From the NCBI RefSeq assembly GCF_026151655.1, contig NZ_JAMQPN010000003.1:326559-390558 (forward strand): a stretch of DNA of 64,000 nt. The letters are read 5' to 3'. The position numbers and the translations under genes are program-made. The notes below the pieces were generated by a model, which saw only the letters and a program-made list of their open reading frames with translations, made no database searches and was not told where the DNA came from. Positions 1-8,092 of this stretch are shown here, in pieces. The DNA comes from Leptospira soteropolitanensis. GTDB taxonomy: Bacteria > Spirochaetota > Leptospiria > Leptospirales > Leptospiraceae. Position 1 is the stretch's first letter; every line of letters starts with the position of its first letter.

Positions 1-2
1 GG

Positions 3-98
3 GCAAAAGCAGCTCCTCCACCCCCGCCGCCACCACCAGGGCAACCGATTGTCAATAATGGAATTAATGTCAGGAATATTAGTAGATTCAAGTTTTGA
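3..98 (+). CDS. C-terminal end of a proline-rich protein (partial)
   Basis: The frame starting at base 3 is open from the window edge to a TGA at 96-98. It encodes about 31 residues with a run of eight prolines (bases 15-38), then a short polar tail ending in SRFKF. A proline-rich run close to a C-terminus is often a linker or a surface-exposed segment, but too little is present to name a family. The other two forward frames also stay open for a while, so the frame choice rests on the proline run and is uncertain. Confidence 0.4.
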   Translation, partial: AKAAPPPPPPPPGQPIVNNGINVRNISRFKF

Positions 99-99
99 T

Positions 100-285
100 T
101 TATAGGCAAATTACGCATACTGGTTTATCTATACTTTTTTTATATGGAATTCTATCAATCGTACCTTCAGTTAGCTGGTGACTGCAGACCGCTAAAAATG
201 TTTTTATAAGGGATTTAGAACGTTCATTCTGGTTTGTAACAAAAATTTTTTTTTTAGGCCCAGAGAAGTCAATTCCGTCGCTCAA
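100..285 (-). CDS. Small hypothetical protein (61 aa, TTG start)
   Basis: A 61-codon frame starts with TTG at 285, just downstream of the lipoprotein gene on the same strand (24-bp gap). The product is basic and soluble-looking, with two Cys near the C-terminus (PVCVICL). No ribosome-binding site is evident and I recognise no family. It may be a real small gene, the decayed end of a longer one, or chance. It is the only reasonable minus-strand frame in this stretch. Confidence 0.25.
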   Translation of the reverse strand: MSDGIDFSGPKKKIFVTNQNERSKSLIKTFLAVCSHQLTEGTIDRIPYKKSIDKPVCVICL

Positions 286-308
286 AATGGTTACTTTTGA
301 ATGGGAGT

Positions 309-935
309 TCAGTCTTCTTCTGGAGGACTGACAATTCCTTTTTTAGGGATTTCCTTACGATGACGAATGTCATTTTCGCACTCCAAATGCCTGTAAGACG
401 AGAGGGAGGGAATGGTTTTGTCAGTCATTTCGCTATGATCGAGATCGTATTCCCAGTATTTGGTGCGATTCCCTTGCCAATCATAAGGAACTGTTTTTTG
501 AAATAAAAACTCACGATTAATTAACGTCTTTGTATGATGAATTTCTAATATTAGATTACCTCTAAAAAAGTTTGGGATCGGAAAAAAATACAAACACCCA
601 ACCAGTAACATTTCTTCGCGATATTCCGATTTCGAAGAAAGAGGCAAAAAAAAAGGTTCCTTTGGTTTTGCGAGTGGAAGTGGATAGATACGTAACCGTT
701 GTTTTGTGGATTCTTGGTTACTTTCGAATGTTAAGTTCACAGGAATTTCTTCAACATTTCCTATCGATTGGTCTTTTCCTCGAACCAATCTTAAAACTAA
801 ATAACTCTCTTTATCTTCTAAGTTTGTGGGAGAAATTAGGATACTTTTCTCTTTCTCTAATATAGAATACGTTATACAGTTTGAGTCAAAAAGAAATAGA
901 AAAAGTAAAAAACCAAAGGAGAAAGATCGATTCAT
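309..935 (-). CDS. Putative lipoprotein, unknown function
   Basis: The product is about 208 aa. Starting at the Met at 935 gives a basic tip (MNRS), a strongly hydrophobic segment and a Cys (FLFDSNC), which is a plausible spirochaetal lipoprotein signal. The open frame extends upstream to an ATG at 968, which would give 219 aa but put an unusually long n-region before the signal. The mature part is mixed polar and aromatic with no motif I recognise. The 968 ATG overlaps the possible ATG at 967 of the divergent neighbour. Confidence 0.7.
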   Translation of the reverse strand: MNRSFSFGFLLFLFLFDSNCITYSILEKEKSILISPTNLEDKESYLVLRLVRGKDQSIGNVEEIPVNLTFESNQESTKQRLRIYPLPLAKPKEPFFLPLSSKSEYREEMLLVGCLYFFPIPNFFRGNLILEIHHTKTLINREFLFQKTVPYDWQGNRTKYWEYDLDHSEMTDKTIPSLSSYRHLECENDIRHRKEIPKKGIVSPPEED

Positions 936-966
936 CCAACTTACTGATTGCATTCTCTTTTGTTTC

Positions 967-1719
967 ATGTTAAAATCAAGTATGGTATACTACTTAATTC
1001 TCACAACCATTCCTGTAGCCATCATTTCGGCATTTTTAATCCATTGGTATACGTTACAAGGGGAAACAAATCCACTCAAACGTTTAGAACATTCCCGTGG
1101 AATTTATTTGGGATTTTCCTTTCAAATCCTACTTTTTGCCTGGTTATTATTCCAACTGGGCCATGCTAGGTTTTCTTATCCTTTATACGCCATTGGTTTT
1201 TCCTTTTTGGGAGATTGGTTCAACCTTCAATTTCCAATTGCCAAAAAACAAATGGAAGACCCAGTCCTTGGTGGAATTTTTAGTTTTGCCATTGCCCAAG
1301 TTTTCTTTTTGTTATCCTTTTGGAAATTAACCACTTGGAATGAAATTTATAATGGTATTTTGCCTTATGCCGTAACCATTGTCTTATTGATTTTACCTGC
1401 ACTCATTTTTTATTTTAGAGTCTACAATCCCAATCGTTCCAAATGGGTCATGGCCTCTGCCTTTGTTTATGGATTGGTTTTGTGTTTTTTTGTATCTTTA
1501 TGTTTTAACGCCTATTTAGTGTTTGGTGGAGTTTGGATTTATTTAGCCATTGGAGCAGGTTTTTTCCTCCTCTCTGATGCTGTAATGGGAGAAACTACGA
1601 TCAATGGAACTAGGCACCCAAGGTGGGAATTTCAAGTTCCTTGGGTCACCTACTTGATTGCCCAAAGTTTTTTACTCGTGGGATTCTTTTTAGTTTCTCA
1701 CACAAGGCATTTAGCTTAA
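967..1719 (+). CDS. YhhN/TMEM86-family membrane protein (lysoplasmalogenase-like)
   Basis: The product is about 250 aa with around eight membrane segments. The GDWF motif after the third helix and the LLSDAVMG motif near the C-terminus match the conserved acidic positions of the YhhN/TMEM86 family. Characterised members hydrolyse lysoplasmalogens in the membrane; activity here is inferred. The frame is open upstream to 826, but the added 47 residues are polar and unlike the family, so I prefer the ATG at 967 or 982 (MVYYLIL). No ribosome-binding site is visible for either. A second member of the family lies at 39143-39811. Confidence 0.75.
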   Translation: MLKSSMVYYLILTTIPVAIISAFLIHWYTLQGETNPLKRLEHSRGIYLGFSFQILLFAWLLFQLGHARFSYPLYAIGFSFLGDWFNLQFPIAKKQMEDPVLGGIFSFAIAQVFFLLSFWKLTTWNEIYNGILPYAVTIVLLILPALIFYFRVYNPNRSKWVMASAFVYGLVLCFFVSLCFNAYLVFGGVWIYLAIGAGFFLLSDAVMGETTINGTRHPRWEFQVPWVTYLIAQSFLLVGFFLVSHTRHLA

Positions 1720-1721
1720 AG

Positions 1722-1751
1722 AAAACGAAACAAGGATCTATTCGTTTTTTT
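1722..1751 (+). terminator. Rho-independent terminator after the YhhN gene
   Basis: An 8-bp stem (AAAACGAA at 1722-1729 pairing with TTCGTTTT at 1741-1748) is followed by more T residues. It sits 2 bp after the YhhN stop codon and before the convergent Ada-like gene. Confidence 0.6.
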
Positions 1752-1769
1752 AGAATTTAATTTCAGAAA

Positions 1770-2621
1770 TTACGACAACTCATTGTTTGGTGAAGAAAGT
1801 TTCGATTGTTCCCAAGCAATGATCATTCGTTTTCGGTTCGGATTCCACCTATATCCGCCAAACAAACCTGAAGTTTGGATCACTCTATGACATGGAATTA
1901 GGTAGGCAATGGGATTTTTACCGATTGCGGTTCCCACAGCCCTTTGTGCAGATGGTTGTCTTATGGATTCAGCTATATCTCCATAAGTACAAAGATTCCC
2001 CATTGGAATTTTTAATAAAGATTTCCAAACTTTAAATTGGAATTCTGTTCCATAAAGATAAAGGGGAATGGGTGTTTCTGGAATTAGAAATTTCTGAAAA
2101 TAGTCTTTTATCTTTTTGTGTTCCTCTGAACTTCCTTCTTTCCAAATCGCATTCGGAAATTCTTTTTTTGTATCTGAGATTCCTTGTTCTAATGTATCAA
2201 TAAATTGAAGAGACTGAATTCCTCGTTCCGATGATACTAAAAGAATTTCTCCAAAAGAAGACGGAAATACTTCGTATTGCAAAATCAATCCTTCGCCTCC
2301 TCGTTTGAATTCACCAGGAGTCATTGCTTCCAATTTAACAAATAAATCATGTAACCTTCCTGTGCTTGACAATCCGAGAGAATACGTTGTTTCCAAAAGA
2401 TTTGATTCTTTTAACAGATGTTTGGCGTGAGTTACAGTCACAAATTGCAAAAATTCTTTGGGTGATACACCGGCCCAAGTCCGAAATACTTTTTGAAAAT
2501 GAAAGGGACTTAACGAAACTCGTTCGGCCAAAACATCTAAATTCGGTTGTTCTTCAAAATGTTCCAAAACATATTCGATGGAGTTTTTTATGATTTCGTA
2601 GTGTTTGTGATTAGAATCCAC
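1770..2621 (-). CDS. AraC-type HTH fused to methylated-DNA-protein cysteine methyltransferase (Ada-like)
   Basis: The 283-aa product has an AraC-type DNA-binding region at about residues 10-105 (LAERVSLSPFHFQKVFR, then MTPGEFKRGG). A C-terminal alkyltransferase domain follows, with the active-site motif PCHRV (Cys about 244) and the helix-turn-helix segment AQRAVGTAIGKNP. It should remove alkyl groups from O6-alkylguanine by transfer to Cys244. The N-terminal zinc-binding methyl-phosphotriester domain of E. coli Ada is absent, so phosphotriester-triggered activation is not expected. The layout is that of 'bifunctional HTH/MGMT' proteins. Confidence 0.9.
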   Translation of the reverse strand: MDSNHKHYEIIKNSIEYVLEHFEEQPNLDVLAERVSLSPFHFQKVFRTWAGVSPKEFLQFVTVTHAKHLLKESNLLETTYSLGLSSTGRLHDLFVKLEAMTPGEFKRGGEGLILQYEVFPSSFGEILLVSSERGIQSLQFIDTLEQGISDTKKEFPNAIWKEGSSEEHKKIKDYFQKFLIPETPIPLYLYGTEFQFKVWKSLLKIPMGNLCTYGDIAESIRQPSAQRAVGTAIGKNPIAYLIPCHRVIQTSGLFGGYRWNPNRKRMIIAWEQSKLSSPNNELS

Positions 2622-2695
2622 AAGGAAATCTTAACGAATTCTATGGATCTTGGAAACCCGATTCTTGTGATTTCAGAAAATAAAATACAAATTGT

Positions 2696-5206
2696 TTGAT
2701 TTTTTCTTTAGGAATCCCATCCTCTTCCATAAGTATAAAAGTGTCACCTCCTTTGGATCCATTCCCCGTACTCACCGCCTTACAATCCATTGTCGATTCT
2801 ATCCAAACAAATCCTGTCACCATCTTAGATGCTCCGCCAGGGACAGGTAAAACAACGGCTCTCCCGATAGAACTTTTGCGAGCGGGTGTTTCCTCTGGGA
2901 AAAAAATCTGTATTTTAGAACCTAGACGAATTGCGGCAAAAAGTGCCGCAAAAAGGATCAGCCAAACTTTAAACGAAAACCTGGGTGATACTGTCGGTTA
3001 CAGGGTTCGGTTTGATACAAAGATTGGAAACAATACGAAAATTGAGTTTCTCACAGATGGAATTTTAACTAAAATTCTCCTCTCTGACCCGGAACTTAAA
3101 GATTACGGGCTCGTTGTCTTTGACGAATTTCATGAAAGACGAATGGATTCTGATCTTTGTTTCGCTTTGACACGAAGAACCCAAGAAGTTTTTCGTAATG
3201 ATTTAAAGATACTAGTCATGTCAGCTACTTTAGACGGGCAGAATTTTGAATCACTCGGTATCCGATCCAAACCAATAGAAGTTCGAGCGGTAACCCATCC
3301 TTTGGAAATTTTCCACATGGGGGATTCTATTAAAAATACCAATCAACGATTATTGGATTTAATTCCTAAAGCCGTAGAACAAACAGCAGGTGATATTCTT
3401 GTGTTTTTGTCTGGGAAAAAAGAAATTCGCGATTTAAGAAGCAGTTTAGAATCCATTTCTGTGGTAAAATCTAATGCGATGGTACTGGGATTATATGGAG
3501 ATATGGATTTAGCTGATCAAGAAAAAATCTTTTTACCTTCTGTGCAGGGAAAAAAGAAAATCATTCTTTCGACTAATATTGCGGAGTCCTCCATCACCAT
3601 TCCAGGGGTTCGTGTCGTTTTTGATTCCGGTTATGAAAAACACCTCCACTTTGATACAGAATCAGGTGTTTCTCATTTAATCAAAGAACGCATCAGTTTG
3701 AGTAGCGCCAAACAACGAGCAGGACGAGCGGCAAGAGAAGGTAAAGGGTTGGTATACCGATTATGGTCGAAGGAAGAAGAGAAATCACTTTTAGACCGCA
3801 CAAAACCCGAAATTCTGGAAGGAGATATTGATCGTCTTGTTTTAGAAATTAAGTCCTGGGGAGAGGAAATCGAGGAGCTACCTTTTTTAGATCCGCCAAA
3901 CAGAGGATCGGTGATTCAAAGTACAATTAGACTAAAACTCCTAGGTTGTTTGGATTCCCAAGGGAACCTAACTAAAATAGGAAAAGAATGTTTAAGATAT
4001 CCCCTTCCAATAAGGCTTGGAAAAATTTTGGCCATACTACCAAAAGAGGAAGAAAAACTAATTACCGATATTGTCTCGTTAGTGGGCAAAGAAAGTACCG
4101 GTACAGAGGCAAAAAACGTTTCAGAAGCAGTTTCCCCCTCTCCATTTTCTTATGAGTTAAAATCTATTTATGAGCAAATTTTGCGTATTTACAGGGAAAA
4201 AACGGATTTTTCGATCGTTTCAGAGGGACAAAACCGCCTTTATTATTTATCTGCCGGGTTCCCTGATCGGATCGCAAAAGCAAAGGTGCCAGGAGGTAAA
4301 AGTTTTAAACTTTCGAATGGGAAATTAGCAACCTTAAATACAACTTCCATCCAAATTCCAGAATATATTTTAGTTTTAGATACAATTTCTTTCGGCCAAG
4401 AGATTTACATCACTCAGTATCTTGCAATAGAGGAAACACAAATTGAGAAATATTTTTCCGATATCATATCGCGGAAGGTGACTTCAGAAAAAAGGACAAA
4501 CCAACGAGGTGAATCATTTCTTGTTGTCAAAGAGGAAAGAAGTATAGGAGATCTAGTTCTAGATTCTAAAGAAACAAACCATCCAAACCCGACTATACTT
4601 GGTTTGGCGCTAGAAGAATATTTAGCTAAATCTTCCCTAGAGGATGAATGGAAAAAAAATCCGGAATTAATCCAATTCTACAATCGGGTAAAATTTTTAG
4701 AACAATATGGAGTTCTAAATACAAATTCCGATTTTAATCATCTGAAACAAATTTGGAAAGAATGGTTATTTCCTTTTATCAATTTAGATTCAGGGAAATT
4801 GTCTTTAGACAAACTCCCGTTTTTGGAAGCATTCAAAGCTTATGTGGGTTATGAAAATTTAAATCTGATAGATTCTCAGGCACCAATATCCATCCAAGTT
4901 CCTTCCGGCTCTAAAATCCAATTGAATTACGAAGGAATGGAACCCGAACTTCACGTCAAATTACAAGAGTTATTTGGTTTGAGGTCCTTGCCGAAACTTG
5001 CCAATGGAAAAGTAAACATTCTGATACACCTACTCTCTCCCGCAAGACGGCCTGTACAAATTACTAAAGATTTAGAAAGTTTCTGGAACCAAGGATACCA
5101 TGAAGTAAAAAAAGAGTTAAAAGGAAGGTATCCAAAACACCCTTGGCCTGATAAACCTTGGGAAGCAGTTCCAACCAAACATTTAAATCACACCAAACGT
5201 TCGTAA
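2696..5206 (+). CDS. hrpB: ATP-dependent helicase HrpB
   Basis: DEAH-type helicase of up to 836 aa. Walker A is APPGTGKTT (residues about 46-54), the DExH box is DEFHER, motif III is SATLD, motif VI is QRAGRAAREGKG, and the C-terminal region is the extended HrpB type. Length suits the family (about 800 aa). HrpB proteins are RNA-helicase-like; their role is poorly defined. The start is uncertain: the frame opens with TTG at 2696, but GTG at 2741 or TTG at 2753 would place Walker A at the family's usual distance from the N-terminus. Its last 19 bp overlap the convergent STAS gene. Confidence 0.88.
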   Translation: MIFSLGIPSSSISIKVSPPLDPFPVLTALQSIVDSIQTNPVTILDAPPGTGKTTALPIELLRAGVSSGKKICILEPRRIAAKSAAKRISQTLNENLGDTVGYRVRFDTKIGNNTKIEFLTDGILTKILLSDPELKDYGLVVFDEFHERRMDSDLCFALTRRTQEVFRNDLKILVMSATLDGQNFESLGIRSKPIEVRAVTHPLEIFHMGDSIKNTNQRLLDLIPKAVEQTAGDILVFLSGKKEIRDLRSSLESISVVKSNAMVLGLYGDMDLADQEKIFLPSVQGKKKIILSTNIAESSITIPGVRVVFDSGYEKHLHFDTESGVSHLIKERISLSSAKQRAGRAAREGKGLVYRLWSKEEEKSLLDRTKPEILEGDIDRLVLEIKSWGEEIEELPFLDPPNRGSVIQSTIRLKLLGCLDSQGNLTKIGKECLRYPLPIRLGKILAILPKEEEKLITDIVSLVGKESTGTEAKNVSEAVSPSPFSYELKSIYEQILRIYREKTDFSIVSEGQNRLYYLSAGFPDRIAKAKVPGGKSFKLSNGKLATLNTTSIQIPEYILVLDTISFGQEIYITQYLAIEETQIEKYFSDIISRKVTSEKRTNQRGESFLVVKEERSIGDLVLDSKETNHPNPTILGLALEEYLAKSSLEDEWKKNPELIQFYNRVKFLEQYGVLNTNSDFNHLKQIWKEWLFPFINLDSGKLSLDKLPFLEAFKAYVGYENLNLIDSQAPISIQVPSGSKIQLNYEGMEPELHVKLQELFGLRSLPKLANGKVNILIHLLSPARRPVQITKDLESFWNQGYHEVKKELKGRYPKHPWPDKPWEAVPTKHLNHTKRS

Positions 5207-5667
5207 GTAGAAACCCATCCTTTTTTATTCACAAAAAATTTGATTTTACAACTGGGACAAAGGTAATCTCCGGCTAGTTTCCAACGCAGGAGAGTTTGGC
5301 ATTCTGGGCAATGGATGGTTTTTTCTTCCGACTTGGGGGTGAGTTCATTGGCGGGAGTTTCGTTTAAGATTAAGGACTCAAGATAATGGATACAATCAGC
5401 TTCCGTTGGATGTAAAACAAGCAGGGAAGATACTTCCTCAGAAATGGGACCTGTCAGCCCAAATCCTGCCACTTGGGAGCCTGTTTCCTTACAGCGTAGC
5501 GCAATCTTTCTAATGAATTCCAGACCAACTTCCGTTACTTCTTCGACTTCCGAAAAATCAAGGCAAAAAAGAGAGGGGGAAAGAGTTTCCTCCTTCAATT
5601 TTAAATAGAGTTCGGAGCCAATTTCCGCCGAAAATGTTCCCGCTAAGCGGAAAAGAAGTGATTTCAA
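5188..5667 (-). CDS. STAS-domain protein with C-terminal zinc ribbon
   Basis: The 159-aa product has an N-terminal region resembling a STAS / anti-sigma-factor-antagonist fold (CLDFSEVEEVTEVGLEFIRKI, about residues 34-54). A C-terminal ribbon follows with CPEC and CPSC pairs (about residues 119-139), predicted to bind one zinc. STAS domains bind partner switch proteins or regulate transporters. The usual phosphorylated Ser/Thr position is not clear; VTEVG may supply a Thr. The gene overlaps the 3' end of hrpB and is divergent from the dehydratase gene. Confidence 0.65.
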   Translation of the reverse strand: MKSLLFRLAGTFSAEIGSELYLKLKEETLSPSLFCLDFSEVEEVTEVGLEFIRKIALRCKETGSQVAGFGLTGPISEEVSSLLVLHPTEADCIHYLESLILNETPANELTPKSEEKTIHCPECQTLLRWKLAGDYLCPSCKIKFFVNKKGWVSTYERLV

Positions 5668-5750
5668 ACAGGTTTTTCCTCTTTTCTATTCTTCGGAAGA
5701 GATTCTGTATTTACAAGGAATTTTGTTCCAAATACCTTTATTTATCAGAT

Positions 5751-7637
5751 ATGAAATCGATTCCGAGACGATACTGGGTTTTTCCTGTAGACATACTCTT
5801 TATGTTCTTGTCGTATTTTCTCGCACACCTTGTGCGTTTTGAAAATATACGATTTTTAGAAAGTTATCCAGACTTTTGGGTTTGCGCCACGATCGTTGTG
5901 GTTTCTCGGAGTTTAGTTTTTTTATTTTCTGGGATTTACAGATCTCTTTGGTCTTATGCTTCTTTACATGATCTATTAGCTATCATCAAAGCGACAGTTC
6001 TCTCCTCTCTAGTTTCCACTCTTGCACTTCTTTTTTATAACCGCTTCTACCAACTCTCTCGGATGGTACCCATCCTCGACACTCTCATCTTACTCGGATT
6101 CTTATGTTTACGAAGTTTGAGTTGGAGAATGCTAAGAGAACAAATTTTTAGTTCTGAAAAATCCAAAAGAGGAACTCCTATCATTCTTGTGGGTGCGGGT
6201 AAACTCGGAAGTTCCTTCTTAACGGAGATTAGGCGAAATGTTGACTTAGACTACCAACCCATTGGATTTTTGGATGACAACCTTTCCAAAAAAGGAGGTT
6301 ACATCCAAGGGGTTCCCATTCTCGGATCCACAGATGAAATCGGAAAAATTTTAGTGCAGTATGGTGTCAAAAAGGTCATTATGACCGTTCCCCAACCTGA
6401 CGGACGTGTGGTGAGTAAACTTAAAAAAGAATGTGAAGGTGCCGGCGTTGATTTTAAAATTTTACCGACGTTTGGTGAATATTTATCAGCAAAACCAAAT
6501 ATCACACAACTTCGCGAAGTACAAGTAGAAGACCTTTTAGGTAGACCAACGGTTGACCTAGAAATTGAATCCATTCGGTCTTACTTAGAGAAACGAGTGA
6601 TTCTCGTTACTGGAGCTGGTGGTTCTATTGGATCGGAAATTTGCAGGCAAGTGGCACTTTTCAAACCAAGTGTACTGGTTATCTTAGATGCCGCCGAAAC
6701 TCCGTTATACGAAATCGATTATGAGCTTAGAAAAAGTTTTGCCGATTTAAATATTGATATTCGGCCAGTAGTGGCAGATGTAAAAAACCTATCTCGTATT
6801 TCTGCTGTTTTTGAAGAACATCGCCCTTCTGTTGTATTCCATTCCGCGGCATATAAACACGTACCAATGATGGAAATCAACCCATCGGAAGCAGTTTTAA
6901 ATAACGTAATGGGTACAAAAAATGTAGCAGACGTTTGTCGTCTCATCGGTGTAGATCGTTTTGTTCTCATTTCTACAGACAAAGCAGTGAATCCCGTAAA
7001 CGTCATGGGAGCCTCAAAACGTGCCGCAGAAATTTATCTCCAACATATTTCTCAAAATTCTAGAACTAAATTCATTACGGTTCGGTTTGGGAACGTACTT
7101 GGTTCTAATGGAAGTGTAATCCCTCGTTTTAGAGAACAAATTAAACGTGGTGGACCCGTCACTGTGACCCATCCAGATGTCATTCGGTATTTTATGACCA
7201 TTCCAGAGGCCACACAACTAGTGTTACAGGCTGGAAGCATGGGTGAACATGGAGAAATTTTCCTTTTGGATATGGGTGAGCCTGTAAAAATTCTGTCTTT
7301 AGCAGAAGAGATGATTCGTTTGTCGGGTTATACTCCCCACAAAGACATAGCCATTGAGTTTTCTGGTCTCAGACCGGGAGAAAAACTATATGAAGAACTT
7401 CTTTTAAACCAAGAAGGGATTAAAAAAACACACCATCCAAAAATTAGGATTGCTGCTCCGTTAGAAAACTACAATCTACTTCTCTTCCAGAACAAACTAA
7501 ACAGATTGTTTTCTCTTGCAAAAGCCAATAAAAATAGAGAAATCTTCGGTGCTTTTAAAGACATTATCCCCGAATACAAAATCCACGACGAATACATCGA
7601 GTGGGAAAAAACTTCACATGGTAAAAGGAACTTATGA
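5751..7637 (+). CDS. Membrane nucleotide-sugar 4,6-dehydratase, WbpM/CapD/PglF type
   Basis: The 628-aa product starts with about four membrane helices (residues 1-135). A nucleotide-binding-like domain follows (ILVGAGKLGSS), then a C-terminal extended SDR catalytic domain with TGAGGSIGSEI. The catalytic motif is VMGASKR, with Met replacing the usual Tyr of YxxxK, as in WbpM and PglF. Known relatives dehydrate UDP-GlcNAc at the inner membrane, the first step to bacillosamine- or fucosamine-type sugars. Start at ATG 5751 is chosen because the upstream 39 codons are not family-like. The 3' end overlaps the next gene (ATGA). Confidence 0.88.
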   Translation: MKSIPRRYWVFPVDILFMFLSYFLAHLVRFENIRFLESYPDFWVCATIVVVSRSLVFLFSGIYRSLWSYASLHDLLAIIKATVLSSLVSTLALLFYNRFYQLSRMVPILDTLILLGFLCLRSLSWRMLREQIFSSEKSKRGTPIILVGAGKLGSSFLTEIRRNVDLDYQPIGFLDDNLSKKGGYIQGVPILGSTDEIGKILVQYGVKKVIMTVPQPDGRVVSKLKKECEGAGVDFKILPTFGEYLSAKPNITQLREVQVEDLLGRPTVDLEIESIRSYLEKRVILVTGAGGSIGSEICRQVALFKPSVLVILDAAETPLYEIDYELRKSFADLNIDIRPVVADVKNLSRISAVFEEHRPSVVFHSAAYKHVPMMEINPSEAVLNNVMGTKNVADVCRLIGVDRFVLISTDKAVNPVNVMGASKRAAEIYLQHISQNSRTKFITVRFGNVLGSNGSVIPRFREQIKRGGPVTVTHPDVIRYFMTIPEATQLVLQAGSMGEHGEIFLLDMGEPVKILSLAEEMIRLSGYTPHKDIAIEFSGLRPGEKLYEELLLNQEGIKKTHHPKIRIAAPLENYNLLLFQNKLNRLFSLAKANKNREIFGAFKDIIPEYKIHDEYIEWEKTSHGKRNL

Positions 7638-8092
7638 GTCAAAACCTCACGCAGGAAGAAATCACAACATTACGTGAGTTTAAAAGAGATTTATTCAATC
7701 TTTATTGGGAACGGTTTGGAGTATTTTATATCCATGTTATGCCACATCCAAAACTAGAAATTGGGAAACGTGGTTTACTCAATGCAGAGAAAGAATCTGG
7801 CATTGTACTCGTGTTTGGTGACAAAGCGGTAAAAGTATTAGATAGCAAACCTGATTACTTATTTGCAGAACTTCAGTTTGGGTCAGCTTGGGAACCTACT
7901 GTGATTCCTTGGGATGCGGTATTTCGTATTTATGACAAGTTTCAAAATTCAGCTACCCAACTAAGATTTTTGCAAGTGGAAGTGGCTCCTGGAGTAGAAG
8001 AATCCAATACAAAACCGAAAGTGACTAAACCGGAAGTTACAGGGGATGGTAATGTCATACGAGTTGATTTTGGAGGGAAACGAAACGAATGA
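7634..8092 (+). CDS. SspB-like protein (possible ClpXP adaptor)
   Basis: The 152-aa product resembles stringent-starvation protein B: an N-terminal helix, then beta strands with ELQFGSAWEPTVIPWDAVFRIYD in the position of the SspB substrate-binding fold, and a polar, proline-rich linker ending in a short conserved-looking tail (VIRVDFGGKRNE). In E. coli SspB the flexible tail carries the ClpX-docking peptide, so a tethering role is plausible. Similarity is judged by eye only. It overlaps the dehydratase gene by 4 bp and the permease gene by 4 bp, so the three are probably one transcript. Confidence 0.55.
   Translation: MSQNLTQEEITTLREFKRDLFNLYWERFGVFYIHVMPHPKLEIGKRGLLNAEKESGIVLVFGDKAVKVLDSKPDYLFAELQFGSAWEPTVIPWDAVFRIYDKFQNSATQLRFLQVEVAPGVEESNTKPKVTKPEVTGDGNVIRVDFGGKRNE

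Noticed and set aside
6299..7240. Several minus-strand open frames within the dehydratase gene
   Set aside because: They lie wholly inside a gene with clear family motifs, have no ribosome-binding site and read as low-complexity or Ser/Thr-rich shadow proteins.
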